DNA of 64,000 nucleotides from Janthinobacterium sp. J1-1. GTDB taxonomy: Bacteria > Pseudomonadota > Gammaproteobacteria > Burkholderiales > Burkholderiaceae_D. The notes beneath the pieces are model-generated. The model was not told the origin of the DNA, did not search any database, and saw only the letters and a list, made by a program, of their open reading frames with translations. The translations under genes were made by a program, and so were the position numbers. The first letter of the stretch is position 1; each line of letters begins with the position of its first letter. The stretch lies in contig NZ_CP132339.1 of assembly GCF_030944405.1 (NCBI RefSeq), positions 3,162,001-3,226,000 of the forward strand, in the 5' to 3' direction. Positions 44,404-52,993 of this stretch are shown in pieces.

Positions 44404-44530
44404 AGTGGGTCGGGCCAGGGGATGGACTGCGGATTGCTTGATCGCGATGCTTGCGCATATGCAAGTTCGCGCGGTTGGCCGTCATTATACAGTCGTTGCG
44501 CGGCGATGCGGCGCTGCAACACAGCTTCTG

Positions 44531-46087
44531 TCAAGCTTGTTCGTTGCGCGGTGGCGCCATCCCCGGTTGGCTTGCTGCGCTGAAATCCAGTCCCAGCCGC
44601 AAGGCCAAGGCACGCATGGCGCCGCTCTCCTGCAGCTGCAGCGCCAGCGCGATATGGCCGTCCGGACGTACCAGGTAAGCACAGTCGCGGCCCAGGCCGG
44701 CCTGCCTGGCGGCCGCATTGAAGGTGTAGCAGTGTACGGGCAGTTTCAGGATGCGCGCTTCGTGCAGCAGCTCGGGCGCCGGCTCGCCGTAGATATGCAG
44801 CTGCCAGTCCATGCTGCGCAGGGCGATGAAATTGTCTTGCATGCCGTCAGATAGCCATGGCAGGCGGTCGCCGCCGCGCAGGTGCTCGGCGTGGCCGCCG
44901 GACAGGGCGCTGTCTTCATAGCGGACCTGGATTTGCGATACCGTCTTGAACAGCAGGCGGCGCGCGCGCTGGAAGCCGGACAGATAGGGCAGGGCATGCG
45001 GCACCAGCCAGCGGCGCAGCAGGCGCCCGGCCGCGCCTTGCGCGACAATGGCGCGGAACGCGCGGTCGGTGGTGGTCACCAGGCTGCGGGCAAAGCCGAT
45101 GCGCTCGCTTTCGTAAGTATCAAGCAGGGCGTCGCCGGCCTGGCCATGCAGTTTTTTCGCCAGCTTCCAGGCCAGGTTGACGGCGTCGCCGAGGCCGGTA
45201 TTCATGCCCTGGCCGCCGACCGGACTATGCACGTGGGCCGCATCGCCGAGCAAAAAGCAGCGGCGCCGGCGAAACTGTGCGGCAACGCGGTGGTGCACGC
45301 GGTAGGTGGAAAACCAGTTGACGAGGTTCACCCGGATGTTCAGCAAGTTTTCGACCTCGCCGCGCACGTCGTCAAACACCGGCGCGGGCGCGCCGTCCGG
45401 GCGGTCGGGCAGGATGCCGATCAGGCGCTGCATGCCGCTGGTGCGCACCGGCAGCATCAGCGCAAAGGCGTTGGCGCCCAGGTGCGCATGCAGGTCGATA
45501 TTGCCGCCCGCCACCTCGGCGTCGGCCACGTAATAGCGGTGGTCATAGGTGCCGCCGGAAAACGCGATGCCGGCGACGTCACGCACGGTGCTGCGGGCGC
45601 CGTCGCAGCCGCACAGGTAGTCGAACACGCCATGCTGGGGTTGTCCGTTTTTGGTGAGCGTCGCCTGCACTTCGCTGTCGACCTGCACCCAGCTGTCGAG
45701 CGTGGTATTCCATTCGACTTCGACATGGGCCCGCGCCAGCTTGCCGATCAAAAACAATTCATGTTCATCTTGCGGCAGGCTCAGCACGAACGGGTAGGGG
45801 CTGAGCCCCGCGCCGATCTCCCCCAGCGGCAGGCTGGCCAGCTGCCTGCCTTCCTCGTGGATATGCATGGCCCCGATTTTAATGCCCAGTTGCACCAGCT
45901 CATCGGCAAAGCCCATCTGCTGGTAAAACTCCAGGGTGCGCGCATGCACGGCCATGGCCCGCGAAGCTTCGCCCGGGCCACTGTTTTTATCGATGATGCG
46001 AAACGCCACGCCATGGCGGGCCAGCCGCAAGGCAAGCATGAGGCCGGTCGGGCCGGCGCCGACGATCAGAACCTGGGAGGTGTTCAT
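44531..46087 (-). CDS. FAD-dependent aromatic-type monooxygenase
   Basis: 518-residue flavoprotein of the PheA/MhpA-like hydroxylase group. The N-terminal FAD/NAD fold has LIVGAGPTGLMLALRLARHG, the DG-type motif appears as YLCGCDGARSTVRDVAGI, and the ribityl-binding GD motif as FLLGDAAHVHSPVGGQGMNT. The C-terminal thioredoxin-like domain is also visible (CYTFNAAARQAGLGRDCAYL, LVRPDGHIALA). Such enzymes hydroxylate phenols and polyketides using NAD(P)H and oxygen. It lies between dapD and the ArsC-like gene, with 113 and 127 bases of spacer, so it interrupts the dap cluster and is not an obvious part of lysine synthesis. Substrate unknown. Confidence 0.88.
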   Translation of the reverse strand: MNTSQVLIVGAGPTGLMLALRLARHGVAFRIIDKNSGPGEASRAMAVHARTLEFYQQMGFADELVQLGIKIGAMHIHEEGRQLASLPLGEIGAGLSPYPFVLSLPQDEHELFLIGKLARAHVEVEWNTTLDSWVQVDSEVQATLTKNGQPQHGVFDYLCGCDGARSTVRDVAGIAFSGGTYDHRYYVADAEVAGGNIDLHAHLGANAFALMLPVRTSGMQRLIGILPDRPDGAPAPVFDDVRGEVENLLNIRVNLVNWFSTYRVHHRVAAQFRRRRCFLLGDAAHVHSPVGGQGMNTGLGDAVNLAWKLAKKLHGQAGDALLDTYESERIGFARSLVTTTDRAFRAIVAQGAAGRLLRRWLVPHALPYLSGFQRARRLLFKTVSQIQVRYEDSALSGGHAEHLRGGDRLPWLSDGMQDNFIALRSMDWQLHIYGEPAPELLHEARILKLPVHCYTFNAAARQAGLGRDCAYLVRPDGHIALALQLQESGAMRALALRLGLDFSAASQPGMAPPRNEQA

Positions 46088-46200
46088 CCATCCAGTATAG
46101 GACAGGTTTGCGACGGCAGAGAGAAAACGCGCCGCAAAATGAAAATGTCCCGCACGGGGCGGGACATTCGGGCCGGCTCAAGCGCCTTGCGGCGCCGTTA

Positions 46201-47028
46201 TCAGATACCGCGCAGCAACTCGTTGATGCCCGTTTTTGCACGGGTTTTGGCATCGACGCGCTTGACGATCACGGCGCAGTACAGCGAGTACTTGCCGTCT
46301 TCCGAAGGCAGGTTGCCCGAGACCACGACGGAACCGGCCGGCACGCGGCCGTAGGTGACTTCGCCGGTGGCGCGGTCGTAGATCTTGGTCGACTGGCCGA
46401 TATACACGCCCATCGAGATGACCGAGTTTTCTTCGACGATCACGCCTTCGACGATTTCCGAACGGGCGCCGATAAAGCAGTTGTCTTCGATGATGGTCGG
46501 GTTCGCCTGCATCGGTTCCAGCACGCCGCCGATGCCGACGCCGCCGGACAGGTGGACGTTCTTGCCGATCTGCGCGCAGGAGCCGACGGTGGCCCAGGTG
46601 TCGACCATGGCGCCTTCATCGACGTAGGCGCCGATGTTGACGTAGGACGGCATCAGCACCACGTTCCTGGCGATGAAGGAGCCGCGGCGGGCAACAGCCG
46701 GTGGCACCACGCGGAAGCCGCCCTTGGCGAAGTCTTCGGCGGTGTAGTTGGCGAACTTGGTCGGGACCTTGTCGTAGAACTGCATGGTGCCATCGGATGG
46801 CAGCACGACGTTGTCTTCCAGGCGGAACGACAGCAGCACGGCTTTCTTGACCCACTGGTTGACGACCCAGTCGCCGGTGGTTTTTTCGGCCACGCGGATG
46901 CTGCCGTTGTCCAGGCCATTGATGACGTGGCCGACGGCGTCGCGCAGTTCGGCGGCGCCGTTGCGTGGATTGATCTCGGCACGGTTTTCCCAGGCCTGGT
47001 CGATGATGTTTTGCAGTTGTTGGCTCAT
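46201..47028 (-). CDS. dapD: Tetrahydrodipicolinate N-succinyltransferase
   Basis: 275-residue hexapeptide-repeat enzyme transferring succinyl from succinyl-CoA to tetrahydrodipicolinate in lysine and peptidoglycan synthesis. The left-handed beta-helix part carries [40 protein letters not shown] and [20 protein letters not shown]. Length and termini are those of DapD. It begins 13 bases downstream of dapC, so the two form an operon. It is upstream of the monooxygenase gene that separates it from dapE. Confidence 0.95.
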   Translation of the reverse strand: MSQQLQNIIDQAWENRAEINPRNGAAELRDAVGHVINGLDNGSIRVAEKTTGDWVVNQWVKKAVLLSFRLEDNVVLPSDGTMQFYDKVPTKFANYTAEDFAKGGFRVVPPAVARRGSFIARNVVLMPSYVNIGAYVDEGAMVDTWATVGSCAQIGKNVHLSGGVGIGGVLEPMQANPTIIEDNCFIGARSEIVEGVIVEENSVISMGVYIGQSTKIYDRATGEVTYGRVPAGSVVVSGNLPSEDGKYSLYCAVIVKRVDAKTRAKTGINELLRGI

Positions 47029-47041
47029 GATGATGTCTTGT

Positions 47042-48271
47042 CTAGTTGGTTGTTGCGGATGCGGAAAGCTGCTGGCAGAATTTTACTATGCGCCGGGCCG
47101 CTTCCAGCCCTTCGGCGGTTTCGGCCACCAGGGCCATGCGAATGCGGTTGCGGCCCGGATTGATGCCGTGCGCGTCGCGCGCGAGGTAACTGCCAGGCAA
47201 TACCGTCACATTATATTCGGCGTACAGGCGCTGTGCGAACTCGGTGTCGCTCAGGCCGGTACGGCTGACGTCGGCCCACAAATAAAAGCCGGCGTCGGGC
47301 AGCTGCACGTCCATCACCGTCTGCAGCAGCGGGGTGATGGCGTCAAACTTGGCGCGGTACTTTGCGCGATTTTCCTCGACATGGGTTTCGTCGTTCCAGG
47401 CCGCGATGGAGGCCGCCTGCACGGAAGGGCTCATGGCGCCGCCGTGGTAGGTTCGGTAAAGCAGGAATTTTTTCAGGACTTCAGCGTCGCCGGCGACAAA
47501 ACCCGAGCGCATGCCGGGCACGTTGGAGCGCTTCGACAGGCTGGAGAACACCACCAGCCGCGCATAGGGGCGCTCCACGGTGGACAGGCCCAGCATGTGC
47601 GCCGCCTGCAGCGCGCCCAGCGGCGCCGTGTCGCCATGGTAGATCTCGGAATAGCATTCGTCGGCGGCGATCACGAAGTCGTAGCGCTCGGACAGGGCGA
47701 ACAGATGTTCCCAGTCGGTCAGGGTGAGCACGGCGCCGGTCGGGTTGCCCGGCGAACACAGGAACAGCAGCTTGACTTTTTCCCAGACGGACGCGGGCAC
47801 GCTGTCGTAGTCGCAGCCGAAGTTGCGCGCCGGATCTGAATTGACGAAATACGGCTCGGCGCCGGCCAGGTAGGCCGCGCCTTCGTAGATCTGGTAGAAC
47901 GGGTTCGGGCTGATCACCAGCGAGCCGGCGCTTGGATCGATCACGGTCTGCGCCAGCGCGAACAGCGCTTCGCGCGAGCCGTTGACGGGCAGGATCTGCG
48001 TGGCCGGGTTCAGCGCGGGAATGTCGTAGCGGCGCGCAAGCCAGCCGGCAATCGCGCCGCGCAACGCTTCCGAGCCGATGGTGGTCGGGTAGCTGGCCAG
48101 GCCCGCGATATTGTCGACCAGCGCCTGCTCGATAAAGCTTGGGGTCGGATGCTTCGGTTCGCCCATGCCCAGGCTGATGGGCGCGTAATCTGGGTTGACA
48201 GCAACGCCGGCAAACAGCTGGCGCAGCTTTTCAAAGGGATATGGTTGCAGTTTGGCAAGAAGTGGATTCAC
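47042..48271 (-). CDS. dapC: N-succinyldiaminopimelate aminotransferase
   Basis: 409 residues from a GTG at 48271, chosen because family members begin with the same [19 protein letters not shown]; upstream in-frame sequence looks non-coding and no strong ribosome site is visible. A PLP-dependent class I aminotransferase: [34 protein letters not shown], and the PLP lysine in [20 protein letters not shown]. It makes N-succinyl-LL-diaminopimelate. The context (next to dapD, with dapE downstream) supports DapC over other transaminases. It is divergent from tsaB. Confidence 0.92.
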   Translation of the reverse strand: MNPLLAKLQPYPFEKLRQLFAGVAVNPDYAPISLGMGEPKHPTPSFIEQALVDNIAGLASYPTTIGSEALRGAIAGWLARRYDIPALNPATQILPVNGSREALFALAQTVIDPSAGSLVISPNPFYQIYEGAAYLAGAEPYFVNSDPARNFGCDYDSVPASVWEKVKLLFLCSPGNPTGAVLTLTDWEHLFALSERYDFVIAADECYSEIYHGDTAPLGALQAAHMLGLSTVERPYARLVVFSSLSKRSNVPGMRSGFVAGDAEVLKKFLLYRTYHGGAMSPSVQAASIAAWNDETHVEENRAKYRAKFDAITPLLQTVMDVQLPDAGFYLWADVSRTGLSDTEFAQRLYAEYNVTVLPGSYLARDAHGINPGRNRIRMALVAETAEGLEAARRIVKFCQQLSASATTN

Positions 48272-48408
48272 GGAGCGGACCAAGACAAGAGTGGGGATAA
48301 TGTAGACAGCTTGCTCTCTGCAAAAATGACAGCGATCAAGCATTCCATTATAGCCGCCCTGACTGTTCCGCATGCCGGGCGCTGGCGTGGCAGGGTAAAA
48401 TACGCGCC

Positions 48409-49122
48409 ATGTCTACCATACTTGCCCTTGAAACTTCTTCCGAACTCGCATCGTGCGCCTTGCTGCGCGGCGATGTCATCCTGTCCCGCTCGTCGTCGGG
48501 CGTGCGTACCCATTCCCTATCGATCTTGCCGATGGTGCAGGAATTGCTGGCCGAAGCCGGCGTGACCCTGGCCGAGTGCGACGCCATCGCCTACGGTTCC
48601 GGTCCCGGCTCGTTTACGGGCGTGCGCACGGCGTGCGGCATTGCCCAGGGCCTCGCTTTCGGCGCCAGCTTGCCGGTGGTGCCCGTCGTTACCCTCGATG
48701 CGATGGCGCTGGCCTGCCAGCAAGCGCATGGCGCGCAGCAAGTATTGACCGTGCTCGACGCCCGCATGGGCGAGGTGTATTGGGCGCAATATGACCTGTC
48801 CGATGGCGTGAACACGGTGGTGCCGCCAGTCTTGAGCGCGCCAGCCGGCGTGGCGCCGCAAGGCGATGTGAAGGCTTGCGGCAATGGCTTTGGCGCTTAT
48901 GCCGAGGCGCTGGCCGCCTTGCCTTGCGCCTTGGGCGCCGATGCCGCCATCATGCCGCACGCGGTGCAAATCGCCCAACTGGCGCGCATCGCTTTTGCCG
49001 CTGGCAAGGTTGTGACCGCCGCCGAGGCGCAGCCGCTGTATCTGCGCAACAAGATCGCCTATACCAGCGCCGAGCGGCTGGTGATGCAACAAGAGAAAGC
49101 GGCCGCGGAGGCGGCGCCATGA
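48409..49122 (+). CDS. tsaB: tRNA threonylcarbamoyladenosine synthesis protein TsaB
   Basis: 237-residue member of the TsaB branch of the ASKHA fold, which works with TsaD and TsaE to make t6A37 on tRNAs. Signatures are TILALETSSELASCALLRGD, HSLSILPMVQELLAEAGVTL and IAYGSGPGSFTGVRTACGIA. Its stop overlaps the start of rimI by four bases (ATGA), a frequent pairing. It is divergent from dapC, with a 137-base intergenic space. Confidence 0.95.
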   Translation: MSTILALETSSELASCALLRGDVILSRSSSGVRTHSLSILPMVQELLAEAGVTLAECDAIAYGSGPGSFTGVRTACGIAQGLAFGASLPVVPVVTLDAMALACQQAHGAQQVLTVLDARMGEVYWAQYDLSDGVNTVVPPVLSAPAGVAPQGDVKACGNGFGAYAEALAALPCALGADAAIMPHAVQIAQLARIAFAAGKVVTAAEAQPLYLRNKIAYTSAERLVMQQEKAAAEAAP

Positions 49123-49595
49123 TGCAGGGCGGCCAGCGCGATCTGTTGCGCCTCGATTACCGGCCGATGCTGGCAAGCGACCTGCCTGAAGTGGCGGCGC
49201 TGGAGCAGCGCGTCTACCCGCACCCCTGGACGCATGGAAATTTCGTCGATTCGCTCGACAGCGATTACCCGGCCTGGGTGCTGCGCGACCCTGACGGCGT
49301 CTTGCTCGGTTATTTCCTGCTGATGCTGGTGGTCGACGAAGCGCATCTGCTGAACGTGGCCGTCGACGGCGCCATCCAGGGCCAGGGACTGGGCCGCTTC
49401 CTGCTGGACCAGGCGTGCCACTGCGCGCGCCAGCACGGCATGGCTTCGATGCTGCTGGAAGTGCGCCCATCGAACACGCGCGCGCTCGATATTTACCAGC
49501 GCTATGGTTTTGAACAGATCGGCCGGCGCAAGGGATATTATCCGGCCAGCAATGGACAACGTGAGGACGCCATCGTCATGCGCCATACCTTATGA
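49119..49595 (+). CDS. rimI: Ribosomal protein S18 alanine N-acetyltransferase
   Basis: 158-residue GNAT acetyltransferase, start at the ATG overlapping the tsaB stop, with GGAGG at 49107-49111. The acetyl-CoA-binding motif is LNVAVDGAIQGQGLGRFLLD, and RYGFEQIGRRKGYYP plus EDAIVMRHTL is the RimI-type ending. It acetylates the N-terminal alanine of ribosomal protein S18 in relatives. Its stop overlaps the start of the glycosylase gene by four bases, so tsaB-rimI-glycosylase are coupled. Confidence 0.92.
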   Translation: MMQGGQRDLLRLDYRPMLASDLPEVAALEQRVYPHPWTHGNFVDSLDSDYPAWVLRDPDGVLLGYFLLMLVVDEAHLLNVAVDGAIQGQGLGRFLLDQACHCARQHGMASMLLEVRPSNTRALDIYQRYGFEQIGRRKGYYPASNGQREDAIVMRHTL

Positions 49596-50461
49596 ACCGC
49601 AGCGCCGTATTTCTCGATGAAATGGGCGTCGGCCCGCTGTGGCGCTTGCGCCAGGAAGCGGCGCCGGCCGTGGCCGAAGAAATAGTGATGGAAGCCCCGG
49701 TGGCGGTTGCAGAGCCGGAACCCGAACCCGAGCCGGTGGCCGCGATGGCGCCGCCAGTGGTGGTCGCCGAACCCGCGCCCGCGCCTGTCGTCGCGCCAGC
49801 ACCTGTTGCCGTGGCCGAAGATAGCTCCACCGCCTGGTTCGACGATGCGCCGGCGCCGCCGCCCGCCAGACAGGTCACCGATGCCGAGATTGCCGCCATG
49901 GACTGGGATGGCCTGAGTGCCGCCGTGGCCAAATGTGCGCGCTGCGACTTGTGCAAGACGCGCAAGGGCGTGGTGATGGGACGCGGTGACCGGCAGGCCG
50001 AGTGGCTGATGGTCGCCAGCAGCCCGTCGCGCGGCGAAGAGCGCGAAGGGCGCGCGCTGGGCGGCGAGCAGGGACTATTGCTCGACAATATGCTGAAAGC
50101 CATGACGCTCGATGCCAACAACAATGTGTATATCACGCATCTGCTGAAATGCCGTCCGCTCGACGACAGCGGCCAGGAGCGCATGCCGACCGACGCCGAG
50201 TCTGCCGCCTGCCGGCCGTATTTCGAGCGCGAGCTGGCGCTGCTGCAGCCGCGCACCATCGTCACGTTGGGACAGATGGCCGCCGCCGGCATCATCGCCG
50301 GCGAAAAACCGGTGCGCGGCAAGGTGCGCCAGCTGGGCAACGCCGCCGTGGTGGCCACCTTCCATCCCGACCTGCTGCTGCAGGACGAGACCGGCAAGGC
50401 CAAGGCGCGCGCCTGGGCCGACCTGTGCCTGGCCACCGGCACGCATGCCGCACGCGGCTGA
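49592..50461 (+). CDS. Family-4-type uracil-DNA glycosylase with altered active-site motifs
   Basis: 289 residues. Residues about 20-95 are a Pro/Ala/Val/Glu-rich linker. The rest follows the family-4 UDG fold with its 4Fe-4S ligands: Cys115, Cys118 and Cys121 in CARCDLC, and later KCRP and CRPYFE. The catalytic motifs differ from the usual pattern: where GEAPG is normal the protein has ASSPS (residues 142-146), and where HPAYLLR is normal it has HPDLLLQ (from His258). The overall layout (LLLDNMLKAM, NNVYITHLLKC) is kept. It may be a glycosylase of altered activity or an Fe-S protein that has lost it. It is coupled to rimI upstream and overlaps the DUF1853 gene by 17 bases. Confidence 0.82.
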   Translation: MNRSAVFLDEMGVGPLWRLRQEAAPAVAEEIVMEAPVAVAEPEPEPEPVAAMAPPVVVAEPAPAPVVAPAPVAVAEDSSTAWFDDAPAPPPARQVTDAEIAAMDWDGLSAAVAKCARCDLCKTRKGVVMGRGDRQAEWLMVASSPSRGEEREGRALGGEQGLLLDNMLKAMTLDANNNVYITHLLKCRPLDDSGQERMPTDAESAACRPYFERELALLQPRTIVTLGQMAAAGIIAGEKPVRGKVRQLGNAAVVATFHPDLLLQDETGKAKARAWADLCLATGTHAARG

Positions 50462-51380
50462 CAGTTACCAGCAGCGCTTCGAGCGCCGCTGGGGCCACCT
50501 GACCCTGCCGCATGTGCGCGCGCTGGCCTGGCTGCTGGAAGCACCCGACCTGCTCGATGCTGGCAGTTCTCACTGGCACGGGCAGATCGCCAGCCTGGAC
50601 CCGGTCACCAGCGATGTCGCCGCCTGGCTGGACGCGCTGCAAATCGACCCGGCGCCGCTCGATGCCGCGCTGGGCACGAAATTCTATTCCCGCCTGGGCC
50701 TGTACGCCGAAAAGCTGCTGGCCTTTTATTTTGAGCAACATGGCCTGCTGCACACCCACGGCTTGCAGGTGCAGGTCAACCGCAACGAGACGGTGGGCGA
50801 GTTCGATTTCCTGCTCAAGCGCGATGACAAGCTGGTGCATTGGGAATTTGCCACCAAGTTTTATTTGCTGGAGGGTGCGCCGGACGCCGGCGTGTTCCAC
50901 CACCTGATCGGCCCCAACCTGGCCGATACGCTGGGCCTGAAAATGCGCAAGATTCTCGACAAGCAACTGGCCTTGTCACGCCATCCCGCCGCCGCAAGTT
51001 TGCTGGCGCAGCCGGTGCAGGCGGCGCAGGCGCTGGTCAAGGGCTGGCTGTTTTACCCGCATGGCGAAGTGCGGCAGATGGACGGCATTTCCCCGGATCA
51101 CAACCGTGGTTTCTGGTGTACGGCAGGAGAAGTTTCAGCGCAGCGTTACGTGATCCTGCCAAAGCTGCAATGGCTGGCACCGTATAAAGGGACAGCAGCG
51201 GACGTGATGGATGCGGCCGGCCTGCAGGCCAAGCTGGCCGATGCCTTGCAGCCGGTGCTGGTTGCTGCCGTCGATCATATTGACGGCTGGGAAGTGGAAA
51301 CGACGCGTGGTTTTGTCGTGCCCGATGACTGGACGCAGCAGGCGGCCGCGCGGCGCATCGAAGGTGTTTTGCCGGCTTGA
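50445..51380 (+). CDS. DUF1853 family protein
   Basis: 311-residue protein matching DUF1853 across its length: LRHPHVRAL-type start (LPHVRALAWLLEAPDL), FYSRLGLYAEKLLAFYFEQH, then VGEFDFLLKRDDKLVHWEFA and TKFYL. The conserved acidic and Lys residues in that last block resemble a PD-(D/E)xK nuclease-like core, though activity is not shown. The ATG lies inside the end of the glycosylase gene (17-base overlap), so it is the last gene of the tsaB operon. A palindromic repeat follows the stop by 22 bases. Confidence 0.85.
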   Translation: MPHAADSYQQRFERRWGHLTLPHVRALAWLLEAPDLLDAGSSHWHGQIASLDPVTSDVAAWLDALQIDPAPLDAALGTKFYSRLGLYAEKLLAFYFEQHGLLHTHGLQVQVNRNETVGEFDFLLKRDDKLVHWEFATKFYLLEGAPDAGVFHHLIGPNLADTLGLKMRKILDKQLALSRHPAAASLLAQPVQAAQALVKGWLFYPHGEVRQMDGISPDHNRGFWCTAGEVSAQRYVILPKLQWLAPYKGTAADVMDAAGLQAKLADALQPVLVAAVDHIDGWEVETTRGFVVPDDWTQQAAARRIEGVLPA

Positions 51381-51402
51381 CCTGAACCCCAAATCAATAT
51401 CC

Positions 51403-51443
51403 GGGGTCAGACCCTGAGAGGCTCGGCGTCCCCGTCTGACCCC
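51403..51443. repeat. REP-like palindrome, copy 2
   Basis: GGGGTCAGAC and GTCTGACCCC pair with a 21-base loop, followed by GGCCTTTGCCGTTGGGT, the same tail as copy 1 at 41898. It lies between the convergent ends of the DUF1853 gene and lplT and may also act as a bidirectional terminator. Confidence 0.85.
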
Positions 51444-51459
51444 GGCCTTTGCCGTTGGG

Positions 51460-52722
51460 TCAGTGTTTCTGTTCGCCAATCAGCGACAGATTGTCATGCT
51501 CGGCCTGGTTCAGCTTGTGCTTGCGCATGATCATGTACATGGTGCCGGCCACAAACAGGCCGAACACGGTGATGATGATGTTCAACGGCAGGTGCAAACG
51601 GATCATGACGGAATACACGGCCAGCATGGTGAGAATCGACAGGTTTTCATTGAAGTTCTGCACCGCGATCGAGTGACCCGCACTCATCAGCACGTGGCCG
51701 CGGTGTTGCAGCAGCGCATTCATCGGCACCACGAAAAAGCCCGACAGCGCACCGATCAGCACCAGCAGCGGGTAGGCGATCCAGACGGAATGCACTTGCG
51801 TCATCATCATCACGATCACGCCCATGGCGATGCCCAGCGGTATCACGGTCAGTGACTTGCGTAATGGAATAAAGCGCGCCGACAGGATGGCGCCGGCGGC
51901 CACGCCGATGGCCACCACGCCCACCAGGCTGGTGGCCTTGTCGAACGGCATGTTCAGCGACTGCTTGGCCCACTCGAGCACGATCAGCTGCAAGGTGGCA
52001 CCGGCGCCCCAGAACAGGGTGGTCACAGCGAGGGTGATCTGGCCCAGCTTGTCTTTCCACAGGATGGAATAGCAATTGGCAAAATCGCTGATCAGTTTGA
52101 TAGGATTGCGTTCCTGGTGCGCATACTTGCAGCCGGTGTCCGGGATTTTCAGGTTGGCCAGGGTCGCCAGGATATAGATGCCGACCACCACGCACAGCGC
52201 CGCTTCGGTCTTGTTGGAAATGCCCGTGTCGATCAGCGGGAAGTCGAACGACAGCAGCATGTCCGATACATGGCCGCTGACGAGGGCGCCGCCCATCACG
52301 GTGCCGAGGATGATGGAGCTGACCGTCAATCCTTCGATCCAGCCATTGGCGGCCACCAGCTTTTCCGGTGGCAATAATTCGGTCAGGATGCCGTACTTGG
52401 CCGGCGAATATACTGCCGCGCCAAAACCGACCACGGCGTAGGCCAGCAGCGGGTGCACATGGAAGAAAACGAGGGCGCAGCCAAAGATCTTGACCATGTT
52501 GGCGATGAACATGACCTTGCCTTTGGGCAGGGAATCGGCGAAGGCGCCGACAAACGCGGCCAGCAATACATAGAACAGCACGAACGACAGTTTGAGCAGC
52601 GGCGTGATCCACGCCGGGGATTTCATGGACACCAATAAATCGACGGCGACAAAAAAGAGGGCGTTATCTGCCAGCGAGGAAAAGAACTGCGCCGCCATGA
52701 TGGTATAAAAACCACGATTCAT
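51460..52722 (-). CDS. lplT: Lysophospholipid transporter LplT
   Basis: 420-residue MFS-type inner-membrane protein; MNRGFYTIMAAQFFSSLADN at 52722 is the family start. LplT flips lysophospholipids into the cytoplasm for re-acylation. Twelve hydrophobic segments are visible, with AAVYSPAKYGILTELLPPEK, GWIEGLTVSSIILGTVMGGA and the C-terminal VPMNALLQHRGHVLMSAGHS. The usual partner aas (acyltransferase) is not adjacent. An ATG 54 bases further upstream is a less likely start. Confidence 0.9.
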   Translation of the reverse strand: MNRGFYTIMAAQFFSSLADNALFFVAVDLLVSMKSPAWITPLLKLSFVLFYVLLAAFVGAFADSLPKGKVMFIANMVKIFGCALVFFHVHPLLAYAVVGFGAAVYSPAKYGILTELLPPEKLVAANGWIEGLTVSSIILGTVMGGALVSGHVSDMLLSFDFPLIDTGISNKTEAALCVVVGIYILATLANLKIPDTGCKYAHQERNPIKLISDFANCYSILWKDKLGQITLAVTTLFWGAGATLQLIVLEWAKQSLNMPFDKATSLVGVVAIGVAAGAILSARFIPLRKSLTVIPLGIAMGVIVMMMTQVHSVWIAYPLLVLIGALSGFFVVPMNALLQHRGHVLMSAGHSIAVQNFNENLSILTMLAVYSVMIRLHLPLNIIITVFGLFVAGTMYMIMRKHKLNQAEHDNLSLIGEQKH

Positions 52723-52844
52723 TCTGGATTGCCTGAAATCATATCTGGCTTGCTTTATACCACGAAAAAACGGCAACCCCCAAGTTTGGACGGGTCCGTT
52801 TTACCGGAATTGCTTAAGTCTCAATTAAATCCTTTGCCATGGCA

Positions 52845-52870
52845 AAAATGTTTATATTCATGAACATTTT
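52845..52870. promoter_or_regulatory. Inverted repeat between lplT and radA
   Basis: AAAATGTT (52845-52852) and AACATTTT (52863-52870) are perfect 8-base arms with a 10-base spacer in an AT-rich pocket of a 271-base divergent intergenic region. It could be an operator for either gene; no T tract, so not a terminator. Confidence 0.4.
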
Positions 52871-52953
52871 ATAAATGGTGGCTGGCTGCAAGAAGTCATC
52901 CGGCCGCGCGCGTGGCGCCGAGCATCAGGTGACGCCATCGCCACGATTGTATA

Positions 52954-52973
52954 TACTGTATATATAACCAGTT
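52954..52973 (+). promoter_or_regulatory. LexA-like SOS box upstream of radA
   Basis: TACTGTATATATAACCAGTT fits the gamma/betaproteobacterial LexA consensus CTGT-N8-ACAG with one mismatch (CCAG). It overlaps the spacer of a possible promoter (TTGTAT at 52947) and lies 21 bases before the radA start. Confidence 0.6.
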
Positions 52974-52993
52974 ATTTTAAAGCGGACTCTCCC

